DNA of 64,000 nt. Origin: Dactylonectria macrodidyma. Lineage: Eukaryota > Ascomycota > Sordariomycetes > Hypocreales > Nectriaceae. The stretch is from contig JAGMUV010000014.1 in the NCBI GenBank assembly GCA_020744425.1, forward strand, positions 124,001 through 188,000. The letters run 5' to 3'. Made by a program: the position numbers and the translations under genes. This document shows positions 21,545-33,800 of the stretch, one piece after another (the first letter of the stretch is position 1; each line of letters opens with the position of its first letter). The notes under the pieces were generated by a model that saw only the letters and a list, made by a program, of their open reading frames with translations, was not told where the DNA came from and searched no databases.

Positions 21545-22809
21545 ATGACATTCCCGACTCCTCTCGGCACGGCCCTTCAAAGCCGGACTTCCCAATTTGG
21601 CTTCTGGCTCACGTTAGTTTTCCCTTCCGTCTTTCTATCACATCAAAGTACAGCAAAACACAAGGCATAGCGACTTTCCTTTCGCGAGCTGAAACCTGGT
21701 CTCATGCCGATGGCTAACGGTCTTAATGCAGTCTTCCGAGTGCCGCCCTCGCTCGGGTCTTTCTCCGCGCGGCATCTGCCTCCCCCTTCAACAACTTCAG
21801 CTGGGTTCTGATTGATGCTGAACACGGATTGATCTCAGACAAAGATTACTATGAGGTATTCTAAATCCTCACAAAATTATCAAGTGCGACTGATGTCTCA
21901 TGCGTTGTCTAGTTGTCCACTGCCATTGCCTCTGAAGGGGCAAGCCCCATTATCCGAGTCCCCTGGCACGAGGAGTGGATGATCAAGCGCGCGCTCGATG
22001 CCGGAGCCCACGGAGTTCTGCTGCCAATGTGCCATTCAGCGGTACGTTTCAACAGTGCCACGGCTTCATGCCCTTCGAATTATTCATTTTTAGAGTAGTA
22101 CTGACATTTATTCACCTTTGAAGGAAGATGCAAAGCGCATTGTCCAGTACTCCAAGTACCCGCCACTTGGATCTCGAGGATACGGGCCCATGTTCTCTCC
22201 CCATTCTTTGCCCGGAGTCGCCGGTAGTCAATATGATGATGGCGCTGACCAAAGTCTACTGGTGATGGTACAAATTGAGTCAAGATCAGGGGTTGAGAAT
22301 GTGGAAGCAATTGCGAAGACGGAGGGTCTGGATGTTCTGCTTATTGGTAAGTCTACCTCCCCTTTGATAGTTGTTGCAGGAATAGAGAGGAACGACGCTC
22401 CTGCTAGAAGGACTCCAACATGCTGACACCTTGCGACTAGGCCCGTTTGACCTGGCTAAACAAATGGGAGTCGTTCGAGGTGGTGACGAGCACGAGGCTG
22501 CTATTCAAAGGATTCTCAAAGCCTCCCACGACGCAGGCAAGAAGGCGGCCATCTTTTGTAAGTTCCCTAATTCGTCCAACTTGGAGCCGCGTCTAGTTAC
22601 GGCCCAATTCGATTCAATAGCCGGACATATTCTAACTAAAATTCACAGGCAGCAACGGTAGCCAGGCTCTCACTCGTGCGGAGCAGGGTTTCGACATGGT
22701 TTCCATCATCACCGATCTCGGAGCCGTCGAGGAGGGAATCACTCAGACGTTGCAGGCAGCAAGTGGAAAGAGCTCGCAAGGCGGACAGGGCCAGCGCGAT
22801 GGATACTGA
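21545..22809 (+). CDS. HpcH/HpaI-family aldolase
   Basis: Six exons: 21545-21612, 21732-21855, 21913-22041, 22124-22346, 22441-22557 and 22649-22809. All introns are GT-AG and the total is 273 aa without breaks. The joined protein matches class II pyruvate aldolases of the HpcH/HpaI type: FGFWLTLPS near the N-terminus, VLIDAEHG (acid/base His region), IIRVPWHE (active-site Arg), GAHGVLLPM, GYGPMFS, VQIESRSGVENVEAI (metal-binding Glu) and LLIGPFDLAKQMG (metal-binding Asp). These enzymes cleave 4-hydroxy-2-oxo acids to pyruvate or a relative plus an aldehyde with a divalent metal. The exact substrate in fungi is unknown. No targeting signal seen, so probably cytosolic. Aromatic-acid catabolic genes are not adjacent. 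Confidence 0.9.
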
Positions 22810-23790
22810 TAGAATACTCAGAATAATTAGAATATTTGACGTTTGACTCGTCCCCATTGCTGATAGCGTTATTTCCTGCGTCTCTCGGCGACTTGTAAAC
22901 CGTGTACCATGCCTAGATCATCAATCGAATAGTACTAAGTTTTGAGCGTACCAATCCGAGGTTTTTTTTTCCAATGTACACGGCCTTGCCACAACACAAG
23001 AATCGTCAGATTCTTTCTAGGACGTGAAAACGCAATAGCCCTTTTCCGTCTTCGGCATTGCCACCGCCGTGGAAGCGGGGGATGGCATCACGAATAACTG
23101 GTGGGCTCCGCTCTCGCTATCTATTGAGCCGCGCGCCTCGGCTGTCGGGAGATTTGGTAGCGAGATGCTTTTCCGACAGATATCCGCGTACCCACTGGGA
23201 ATTGCGGCATCGGCGGGCCAATTTGTCCACAAATCATACACGGATAATGTGATGTTGTCTTCACCTGGCGTGGATTGGGAGTCTCGAGGACATACTCGAT
23301 CAAAACGCTACAAGCTTGTAGCAGTGTACGCCACGCAAGCATTTGCACACATATCAGTAACATATATCGCCCTCAGCCTGGTCTTCGACGGGGACACTAA
23401 GTCGATGAATCGGTCAATTTTTGAGCTGATCTTCCGAATCCTAGGCCCCAATCAGAGCGTATGACATTCACATAAATTCGGGACGCCCTAATGTTCAAAT
23501 AAAGTGTTTGAAAGTGGACGCATCTAATATCAAGCAACTGACCACCTTGGACCCTCCTGTCAGGATCTGGTAGATGCAAATCTAGCCCCCGGGAAACAAA
23601 AACCGGAAAATTTGATATACTGGACAATACAGTCAAAGGATCACAGCTTTCATAGTAAATGTTGTGACTCATTCTTGATTCCTATCTCTCCCCAGTTTCG
23701 CAATTTTGTCTCAGTCTACCTGGTCGGCCAGTCTGTGAACTTTTCTTTGACCAACAGTGTCCTGTGGCAACTCTAGACGTTTTCACTTGG
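22810..23790. other. Spacer between aldolase and STAND genes
   Basis: Convergent intergenic DNA holding both 3' flanks. Open frames on both strands around 23017-23464 lack recognisable motifs and are not called. Confidence 0.45.
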
Positions 23791-26700
23791 CTAACTCGTT
23801 TTCCATGTTTCATTCTTCCATGCGGATTTTCTTTTCTCATCCAGCCCCGCTAGCCAAATCGGAAAAGTCTCCTCTCCATCAACCTCACCGCTAGGACCTG
23901 GAAACATTTTTGAAACTTTTAATAACCACCGGTTGGCAGGAGCTTTAATGTGGCTGTGATACGGCTTGCACAGGCTCGAGTTCGATGTCTTCTGTGTGCG
24001 TAGGAAAGAATGGCAAAAGTAGCAGAGCACCGTGTTAGTGCAATACAGGCATAAGAATGCTCCTATTTGGAGAAAATTGCTTTGGTCGAGTGACGTGCCA
24101 CATGTGCTGCAGAAGACACGCAAGTGCGTGGCTTTGGGTGCGCCCTTCACCTGTGGCCGGAACGCCCTTATTGAAACCCCTCTGTTGACATTCGACACTT
24201 GTGTATCCTGATCTGGCGGGCTGCCGTCGAGCCTATAGAACTGGCACGAAGCTGCAATCCGTGCATCGTCTTCCAGTCCCAAGAGCGAGAGCAGCTTTGC
24301 AAGTACTTGCAAGCTCGGCTTGTCATTGGCGACCTCGTCATCTGTCAAAGCTTTGATGCAAGCCATGAAGATTGCGTCGGTGCGGGTCTTGAACTCCGCC
24401 GTAGGTCCCAGGTCTCGATCCATGATAGCTAGAGGAATGCTGATGAATGACAGCTCGGCCTGGAAATTCGGCACTTGACTCTGAACCTTTTGCAAAAGTT
24501 CTTTTATCTTGCCTCGTGCCATCTCTTTGACAGTCAGCATCTCGTCTGCGTCGCCAGTCGAAGCGAGACGGAATTCATCCAGGAACATATCTGCCATTTG
24601 CCAGCTTGCTCCGGATATGGCTTCGATATCACCCCATACTCTTGGCTTGAGCGCCGCTTCCAGGAGTTTCTGCACATCTCCGCGCTTCTGTTCATATTCA
24701 CTTGAACGTCGAATACACGCCGCCCATGAGACACGCACTGAGTTCAGAGGGAGCGTTACTGCGCCGTTTTCGGCATCTCGGATAGCCTTTTCGTACTTCT
24801 CAATCAGGTAACTGGTTTTTTTGGTTTGGTTCGCGGCGTGTTGAAGTAATTCGTGCGTCCCCGCCGAGCAGTTCGTAGCCAGTTGCTTCTCGGGGACGGT
24901 GTTCAGAAGATCATCAGCGATTAGATTCCATTTTCCCTGCGTAGCGAGTGCCAAGACCATGTCTTCGAAGTAAATGAGTGTCATGTGTTTGTGGTCGATT
25001 GTGTTTTCAATACGTTTGATGCTTTTCTCGAATCCTCTCGTGTCGCCCAGGTTAGCTTCCATCAATGCCATAAGTTGACATATCATGTTCAACTTCTCTC
25101 CTGGCTCCTTGTCGGTAGCGGATCCTTCCTTGTAGGTGCGCTCATGAACTTTGATGGCCTTCGCAAAGGCTAACAGAGCGAGTTCGAATTTATCGTTGCG
25201 GTCCGAAGGGTTTTCCTTATTCTCTGCCCAGCCAAAATAGATGCGTCCCAATCTGTTGCGTAATTCGAACTCCACATCTCCGAGACGTCGCAGTTCAGCT
25301 GGATCAACTCCCGTTTCATTGTCGTCAACATCTATCAGCTTGGCTCCCTTTTCAATATCGTCGATGGCTTTTTGGTAGCGATGGTCGAAGCGGAAGGCCA
25401 TAGAGCGGCCTAAAAGTCGCCTTGCTTCCTTTCCGTTCCGTTCCCAGTCCACTTCCCGTTTCTGAACTGATTTCCTGTCTTCATCCGATTTTCTTCTCCG
25501 GACCGCTTTTCCGTCATGGCGCCCTTTTCCCCACCAGCGTTCCTTTCCCGCCGCTTCTTTCTTGTCTTCTTCTGAGGCTATGTCAAATGCCTTTGAGACA
25601 AACATGATCTGCTGGGATATCTTGTCTGGCTTGTTGTCTGAGTTGTCGTCCGTAGAAACATTGAACTTAGTCTCGTCTATATTTTCCCATTGCGACTTCT
25701 GCGGGTGGTTTTCTTTGGCTTTTGAGGCGAGAATTGCCTGATGAGCCAGTCGGAACGAGGTGTATGCCTCACGGGGAGTGGTGCAAATCCACCAAATGTC
25801 GACATGCCTGGAAGCAAGATATCCACAAAAAGTCTGTCTGTACTGCTTCAAGCTCTCAACTTGATCTTGTCTCTTCCCTATGTTCTTCCACTTGTCTTCC
25901 ACCTTTAGCAGAAAGTTGCTGACAACTTTGAAGCTAGATTCCCCAACCAAAGGCTCGGAAACTTGGCCAACATCAATCACATTTTGTACCCGCCTCAGCG
26001 CGCAATCGTTGCCGAGAATCCGGCATATTTCAGGGAAGACAATGGTCAGTTCTTCTTCACCATGATCGCCTGGTATGCTGGCCTCAATGGCTTCCAGGTG
26101 CTCGAGCCAAAACGAGGATGCATAAGAAACCAGTTCTTGGTCGGAGGAGGTTTCTTCACCCTCCATGGTGAGAATGGCTCCAATCATTTTGAACATCAAT
26201 ACGCAGGAGTTGTAGTTCAGATGGTTGACTGACATCGACTTTGCGTACTCATCACGATAGAATGTCCGGAGAGATGCGGCTGAAAACCCAAGCAAGCTAC
26301 TTTCGTCATTGTCCTCATCCTGCGAGACCTGATCGGTCTGCCCGTAGTCTCGGCGGATATCTGCAGTGAGGTGGAGCATTCTATACATGTTAGAATTTGT
26401 CCAGTTCATCAACTCCGTCTTGAGGATTTTCTCTTACCGAGACAAAGAGCTGTTCAATTCCTTCTCGATGTCGAGATCGGTCGCGTTCCCTGCTGTCTGC
26501 ATGTCTGGCCATTCAGAAACCAGCTTCACAAGACGTTTCGTTGCTCCTAGGGTGATGAGCCCCTTTGACCAAGCCATCCACGTCCAGATGCACTGAAGCT
26601 GTTTTGTTCGTCTTGTTTGCTCCTCGATGATGCACGCCGAGAACATAGCTTCCTGCACATCATGAGTGGTTTTTGGCATCTGATCGTCGACAAGTTGTAG

Positions 26701-28358
26701 ATTTGTGCCGTCGCTAAGCCTTTGAAGGGCGTCAAGGACGTATAGAAAGCCTCCTCAATGTTAGCAAATAAAGATTGAGTGACCCCTGACGAGAAAATTA
26801 TAAATAGACACGTACTATCAGCTTTGTTACAAATAGTATTGACAATACTTGCTTGACGCGCCTCTCTGCGCCGCTGGAGACAGGGGAAAGTCTGTAAACG
26901 AGCCGCGGCGAAGAGTCGCAGATCTTGTCGGAGCTCGTCTTTAGACCTTTTGATGACGGAATCCTCTCCGAACTGCTCTGTCTTCTGGGTAACAAGTACG
27001 AATCGACTCTGCGAATAGTCCCTTGAAATCGTCTTCAACCTAATAGCAATGTCCTCGCAGTGGTCGATGCCGTCAAGAACCAGATATAACCTTCTTTTGT
27101 CGAAAAGGTTTTCTTCTAAAAACGCCTCCTCTCTCTTCTCGTCGTCGATCGGGAGGTCCATAAGCTTCCTTCGGAAGCTCTCATCCTCTTCGGCGATCTG
27201 AATGGCACAGAACGAGAGCATGTCTCGGAACGACCAAGTATTTCCGTAGTCGTCACTGAAGCTGAAATGGACCACGTAAGGCCTGGAAATATCGTCCTGG
27301 AGCTTGCGCTTCAAGAGGCCAAAGACGTAGAATGCCAGCATGCTCCGCCCCGCCCCAGCCTCACCAGCAATGCAGACGGTGCGAACAATATTTTTGGGAT
27401 CGAATCTGAGAAATCCACTCAGATTTTTATGTTCATCAACCCACACGCAAGTTCCGGGGACATAGGAGCGTTCCATCTCGTCTAGTCGGTGCCTAGGAGA
27501 CACACGAGACTTAGTTGACAGCCAGTCTAGAACGCTTTCAAGGATTCTGAAGTTGCGACTTGCTGAGTCGGTCCCACTGTTGGGCAAACGCTGAGCACCA
27601 GAACGCATTTTCCCCCGGCCTTCTGTAGGTCGCGTCATTGCGGTTCTCTGCATTTCCACGAGGTGTTCGTAAATCATGTGCGTCACGCCAGTCAGCTCCT
27701 TTAAGTCCCTGCTAGATTCAGTGACCGTGCCAAGCGTGGCGACAACGACAGTGCACTCCAGATCGTTGATTCGGTTGTTAAACTCGGTGTACGAGTCCGC
27801 AAGCCCTCCATCTTTCCCAAGTAGACCCTTGCCAAAGGCAATCAATCTACCCTTTTTGACATATTCTTCGGTGTGTCCAATGATGTCCAGAATTGCCACA
27901 AAGACCCTCGTGAGTGGAGCCTGAAAGGCGTGTTGCTGGGGCATTCTTCTCTCCAGTAAAGCGAGCCTTTCGAAAAAGAATTGTGTGGTCTGATAGAAGG
28001 CCTCGATCTGGTCCAGCTTGTCCGTCACACCAGCGCAGCCTCCCAAGACAAGGGTAAGCGCCTGCGCAATAACAGATGCGGGCGGATAGACGTTGCTTAA
28101 CAAGTCGCCGATGGGCTGGACAGCAACCTGGGCCGCCTGGCAGGCCGCTCCCAGCGATGTTCGGATTCTATCCAACAAGCCACCATCATGTCGCTTCTTT
28201 TGGAATTTCTCCAACGCTTTGACTCGGTCATTGGCCAAGGTAGCTGCATCTCGACCTGATTTAACCTGGCGGTCGCTTTCCTTGCCATCGTTGAATTTGA
28301 TCACGGCTAGATTCCAGAGGCGGGCAGGCTCGATATCGCCTGTAGGATTCGAGCTCAT
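23791..28358 (-). CDS. Goodbye-domain STAND NTPase with TPR-like and ZZ-like C-terminus
   Basis: Three exons: 26816-28358, 26438-26750 and 23791-26380 (introns of 65 and 57 nt, GTACGT...GAG and GTAAGA...TAG), giving 1481 aa without breaks. Residues about 10-170 resemble the fungal STAND N-terminal Goodbye domain (VYPPASVIAQALTLVLGG, then a C-terminal VKKGR). An NTPase follows, with P-loop GEAGAGRSML (Arg338 where Lys is expected) and Walker B LYLVLDGIDHCE. Residues about 900-1250 are helical, with TPR-like signs and a very basic segment. Near residues 1390-1445 a Cys/His pattern CxxC-x16-CxxC-x5-CxxC...CxxxHxH fits a ZZ-type zinc finger. The protein belongs to the fungal NLR-like family and probably acts in heterokaryon incompatibility or immune-like signalling. 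The NTPase may be altered by the P-loop change. Confidence 0.85.
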
Positions 28359-29536
28359 TGTGTTTGTTTGACTGGGCGAGTCGTTACTGCCACAGATGCT
28401 TTGACGATAACCGCGCCAGGTAAGGGAAAGCAGTAGGACCTAGAGTGGGAATGACAAAAGATGACGAGGCAGACTGAGACGCAACGATTTCTAGTTTTCC
28501 TTGAGATGGGAGCAGGCTCAAGTGAGGCGAAAAGGGCTGCGAAGGATCTACAGCACCCATTTACCCCGCCAGTCTTGGACCATAGGTATTAAAGCATATC
28601 CACTCATACGACATCATCTTGCATATCTCCTCGGTACTAGTTGCCCAATGGAGAGCCTAGTGAAAATGAGGCGTGATTGTGTGCCCGGGCCTAGGCCGCA
28701 GCCGGCAGGCAGCTCTCATTCGCTAATATTCAGTCGATACGCGGAAGACACGCCACGTCAGACATGGCGTTAAGCTAACTTAAGTTGCTCAGGCGCAAGA
28801 AGCCGCCTGAGATATGATATTCGCCTTCCACGAGAGAGTCTTGCGTGTCTCATCCCAATCATGCTCACTGCTAAGCGGGTGACAAAGTCTGACAAGCATT
28901 GGAAACAATACTCCTATTTCCTCCATGACCCCACACAACTAGAAGGAGGCTAACCAGTTATCCGACCCTCTGTCTCGACTTTTCATCTTGTCAGATGGAA
29001 TACCTTAGTATGCCGAAGGACCCCGCTTTCAAACAAGCGTGTGGCTTCGAGTCTAGACAGTTTATTTGAACTTAGAACCTAGACTAGGAAATGTGGCTAC
29101 AGATCTTCAAACCTAACAAGAGGAGATAACCTAATTCAACGCCTGGATCAGGCCGATCCGACGCCCTGATCAGCAAGGTCCGATACCCAAATCAGAAGGA
29201 TCTTAACTAGACTTCTTCCCTAGTAAATAGATAGACAAGATCCACAATTGTCATACTCGGTTATACCCAATCAACCTGTCTGATGGATCCGTTGGATAGT
29301 TGCCTGGTCGATTAACATCATGTGATGCCTATTCCAGCTGGTCGGGGGATTTAGTGCCCGTCGATCCCCTTGACGCTCGCTTCCACCTCGTCTTCATGTC
29401 CTCATCTGTGCTAAGTTGGAAGTCTGAGATGTGACAGCTTCCATGCGAGAACAGAACAGAATGCACTGTCTCGATAACTACCAATCGTGTAGCAGCATCT
29501 ATCCCCTTTGGCGGTCCCTGCTGCCATCCAGATTCC
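28359..29536. other. Gene-free spacer
   Basis: Promoter region of the STAND gene on its left and flank of the phosphotransferase pseudogene on its right. A stretch near 29080-29290 is rich in CCTAGACTAGG- and GATCAGG-like words with no clear element boundary. No gene supported. Confidence 0.45.
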
Positions 29537-30475
29537 ATGGCGGCTGCTGAAACTCCCGAGACAGGCGCCGACTCACCTAGCGCCGCCACATCCCAGATCT
29601 TCTTTAGCTCCAGTTTCTTCAGGGAGCAGCGAGCGCCTACGCATTCCTCGCCAGCCAAACTCAGAACCCTCAATGAGACATCGGGCCACTATCGTGCTAC
29701 ATCATTCAACCGGCCTCCCCCGGCCACACTCCCATCTCCTGGGCTGTTCGTCAAGTATGGAGCCGAGATTACCGTGGCCGAGGCTGAGACACAGATGCTC
29801 ATGCGTGAACACCAAGTGCCGACTCCAGAGACCTTCGGTTGGACAGAGGATGGAGGGCAAGTTTTTATCTATATGGATTTGGTGGAAGGTGACACATTGT
29901 AGTCAAGATTCGACAGCGTGGATGAAGATGAACGACAGAGTACATGTCAGAAACTGAAGCTTATCGTGAATGCCTGGAGAGCTTTAGCCCAAGACAATGC
30001 AGAGAGCTACGTCGGTAAGTATACAATTTAGAGCTCAGAAATAGGCAGAAAGTTCTAATCCAAATATAGGAAGCATAGATATACGCCCACTAAAAGATAT
30101 CTTCATTTCTAGTCGCCTAGAGCTTAGGGTCTATTCCTCGGCGCAGAGGCAGTTCAGAAGTGTTCCAGGATGTATGCGGAATCAACATTAGCGGCAGTAC
30201 ACCAATCGTGTTTACCCATAATGACCTATACCCACCCAATATTCTCATATCAGCTAGGCCTAATCCGAAGGTGGTTGCTATCGTTGACTAGGGCCAATCT
30301 AGTTGGTATCTTTGGTATTGGGAGTACTGCAAGGCGTGGCGGGTGGGTATTATTGACGAGGTTTTTGATCATCTCTTCAGGAGGAGTGGCACACCAGATA
30401 CCTGACTATGGTTATCGATCCCGTGGATGACGAGATGTATTATCACCCGTGGCTTTATTTCATTTTGTTAAATAT
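29537..30475 (+). pseudogene. Aminoglycoside phosphotransferase-like kinase, dead
   Basis: Recognisable APH-family protein with a fungal pattern. Blocks are FSSSFFREQRAPTHSSP, LFVKYGAEITVAEAETQM, WTEDGGQVFIYMDLVEG, a spliced junction at 30014/30070 (donor GTAAGT, acceptor TAG), the catalytic-loop HNDLYPPNI near 30215-30240, and the metal-binding motif near 30286-30294. Breaks: TAG at 29900-29902; frame changes between 30014 and about 30178, with the segment before the catalytic loop shortened; TAG at 30289-30291 replacing the Trp expected in the DWG motif; and a further frame change before RYLTMVIDP. The tail (YYHPWLYFIL) is still legible to the stop near 30475. The start is set at the first ATG of the N-terminal block. 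Confidence 0.75.
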
Positions 30476-30884
30476 TTAACCTTTAGACTTCACTAGCAGA
30501 TCGGCATGCCAAGAGCGCAATAGGTTAGCAAATCAGTAAATGGGCAGTTCTCGTGAACGCCAATTTTAGAGTGTTTCGACCCTTGATCGAGACCAAGGAC
30601 AACCTGTCAGCTCTGGAAAACCAGGCCATTGGTCAGTGAGGGCCGTCCTGAGCAACCAAACAGCGCCGGTTTTGACCGATGCATGAGCCTTTCGCGATCC
30701 CCGTACACATTAACAAGGTTCAGTGTTCAGCCAACATGATCAGCACAAGACCAATGGCGGAGGTCTCCTTCTCTACTCTCTAAATGTCACACAAGTCGTC
30801 TAGATGAGACAGGGGGAAGTACTCAGTGTTGCAAAAGTGAATAGCCTCTGGACTTTCGTATCTGCTTCGTTATCAATGGTCTTC
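30476..30884. other. Spacer between two pseudogenes
   Basis: No coding or repeat structure recognised. Confidence 0.45.
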
Positions 30885-33800
30885 TTAATCGCATTTGCCC
30901 AATCCGTCATCTTTGCTAGATGACGACAATGCACCAGTACTAGAAACACCAGCACCCTTGGCCTTCAGAGCTCTGACAAGCTCATCGTGACTTTGGCTCG
31001 ATGAAATATCCAGGGGGGTAGATCCTTTCAAGTCCATGTTGACATTCGCTCCATTTTCTAGCAATTGCTGGACAAGTCCTATGCTCCCAGAAAAGCATGC
31101 CATTGACATCATGATGCTTTCATCAAGGATCCCATTCGAGGTCTGCAAGATGGCGTTTATCGTCTTAGTATCTCCATCATGATTCAAGGCTGTCCAGAGC
31201 GCAAATTGGACTTCGGAAGCTGTTGGCTGCGGTCCGGTGCGTTGGGCGAGAAGCAAGATGATTTGGCAATTCCCGAAAACAGAAGCAATCGTGAACGGTG
31301 TCCAATGTCCAATGCTGAAACCCTCCATAGCTTCAACAGCGGTGTGCATCCTGGAAGCTCTCTCTGCGCTTGGATGACGCTCCATTTCATCAAAAATGGA
31401 CTTGACCTGGTCGTGACTGAAGTAGCCAGAGCCGAGGTCAAATCGGTCCAGGGCGCTTGTGGCCATCAGAACATCTCCCGTGATACAGGATAGCATGAGT
31501 GAATTCATTGCAGCTCAATATATCATGTCCTGTTCGAGACAACCGTGGCTATACTTGAATAGCTCTCCAGCGGCCCCGGAGTGCCCATTGGTTACGGCAG
31601 CATCGAGACTCAAGAGGAAAGACCTTTGAGATATAGATCCAACAGGGCTGCTCTGCAGCAAGTGTTGGACCACCGCAATCCTGCCAGCTGACCCGGCTAC
31701 ATACAAGGCATCTCCTGTTGCCGAAGGAGCATACTTCAGCGTTGTGCTGGCGATGTTTGGGAGTCCTATCAGTGAAAGGATATGAGATATGCCGACCGGC
31801 TGTTCGAGGGACATGTCCTCCAAGCCCATGATGGCAGCTTGGTCTAGCCCGCCAGGGCCTTGATCCATTGCCCTCAATTGATAGCCCGCAATTCTGCTGT
31901 TGAGGGCTATCCACTGCCGAAGTTTTGGCGAGTTCTGATCGAAAAGCCACGGAAACTCACCGAGATCCACGTTCGCGCTCCCCGATTCGGCGTGAATGCA
32001 CCAAAACGTGCCAGAATACTCCAAGAATGGGTACTCTGCGAGGATGAAGCGCATTCCGTTGCTTCTTTCTTGTATCGACTTGAGAAAGGCGACTAAAAAA
32101 TTCCCCAGTCCATCACTGGAATCTATTCCTTCTGTCCGTGGAGGACTGGGTCTTGGTGGCTCTCTTCCCATGTCGAGATGGCGAGTTTTGCGCTCTCCTC
32201 GAATGGAGACATGCTCATGTATCTGCATTTTAATGTGAGCCCGAAACATCAGTGAACGCACGCCATGTAGACAGACCTGAGGCACGCCTCTGCTAATGCA
32301 GCATGTAGTTTCGAAATATCCTTGTATTCGGCACTGAGGAACGTTTGAGCCGACGAATGGATTGGCCGTATGATGTTGAGGGTGTCATCGTGGACAAGAA
32401 GATTCTGGCAAACCTCCAATACATCTTGGAGGGTGAAAGGACACTGCTCGAGATGGTGCCTTTGATTGCCAAATTTCAGAGCTTGGAGAAGCTCCTCTGG
32501 CGATAGTGAGCGCTGTGAGTGCAAAGTCCAGAGGAACGCCTCCTCGGCCAGTATTCTAGAGATTCCATCAAGGCCGTTGATTCTCTTCTTGATATCTTCA
32601 TATGTCTTCCGCAAGCTCTGAGGCAGTTCGCTCAATTTGCTTTCACCTCCTTCTCCTAATGGATCGTCGATATGGTATCTAGCTGGAGTTTCACCTATAA
32701 AAACCTTGAATGCGCGTCAATAAAACGATCGGGTAAAAGAATACAAGTAGAGGCGAAAACTAAACTTACATTCCATCAGCACTGCCTTTCAAGACCGTTT
32801 TGATCTCATCACGAAGGTCTTTCGACCTTGCCCAGTGTAAATGATCCCAGCCTCGCAATGCGTCCACAGAGTTATGAATAAACGAGCTGATGTCTTGTAA
32901 GTTGGCGACGGCATTGACAGACACGCCTCGTCTAGCTAAAAGCTTCGGCCTAACGTCAATATATTCCCTACTCGAAATGAACACCTTCACTACGCTCCCG
33001 CTCACTGAATTAATTAAGTCATAGATTTCAGATAGAATCCAGCTCCTTTCACCTTTAGCACATTCATCCAGAGCATCAAGCACAAAAGTGACAAGTCCAT
33101 AAGCATTGAACAGATGCTTGAGCAAGTCAGTCGTCTCCTCGAAAGCCAAGTTCTCCAAGGCGAAGCCACTCTGGATCCTTCTAAAATACGCCTCTCGAAT
33201 AAGTGACGGGAGCGAGAGCGAAGCCGCAGCGTTTGAAATCTGTCTCAAGAAACAAGCGAATATCGCCATAGCCGTCAAAGTCCGTTTATCGTTGGACTGG
33301 CAGTAGAAGTATGCAACAAGATTGCCCGTTGACATAAGCTGGTCAATCACCAACAGCCTTGGAAGACATCAGCAAATACTCCAAATCATGGAGAAAAAAA
33401 AGAGGAAACACACGTCAAGATAGTCTTGCCGGAACCAGCTACACCAATTATTAGTAGGTCAAGCGAACCTAGAGTAGAATAGGGTGAAAAAAATTACGAA
33501 TCCCGTGTAGCCAAAAGGTTTCAGACTTGGTTGAACCGACCCATTCTTGGTACTCCTGCCGATTCAAGAGCCAGTCGCATGTTCCCTGAAGCCGCCTTGC
33601 CGCGATGGACTTGTGATGACTCTCACACGGAGTATGGGATATCCATGATAGAACCTTGCCGCGCTCTTTTTACTTAGTTTAGCCACCTCCGCGGCTCCAA
33701 GGCTGAGAGGAATTCCTACCCAGAGCTTCTTGAAGCGCATTCGTCTTGTCTGCTTCCGCTAGTGGTATGGCTGACAGTATCTCCTTCGCATAGGCCGCTG

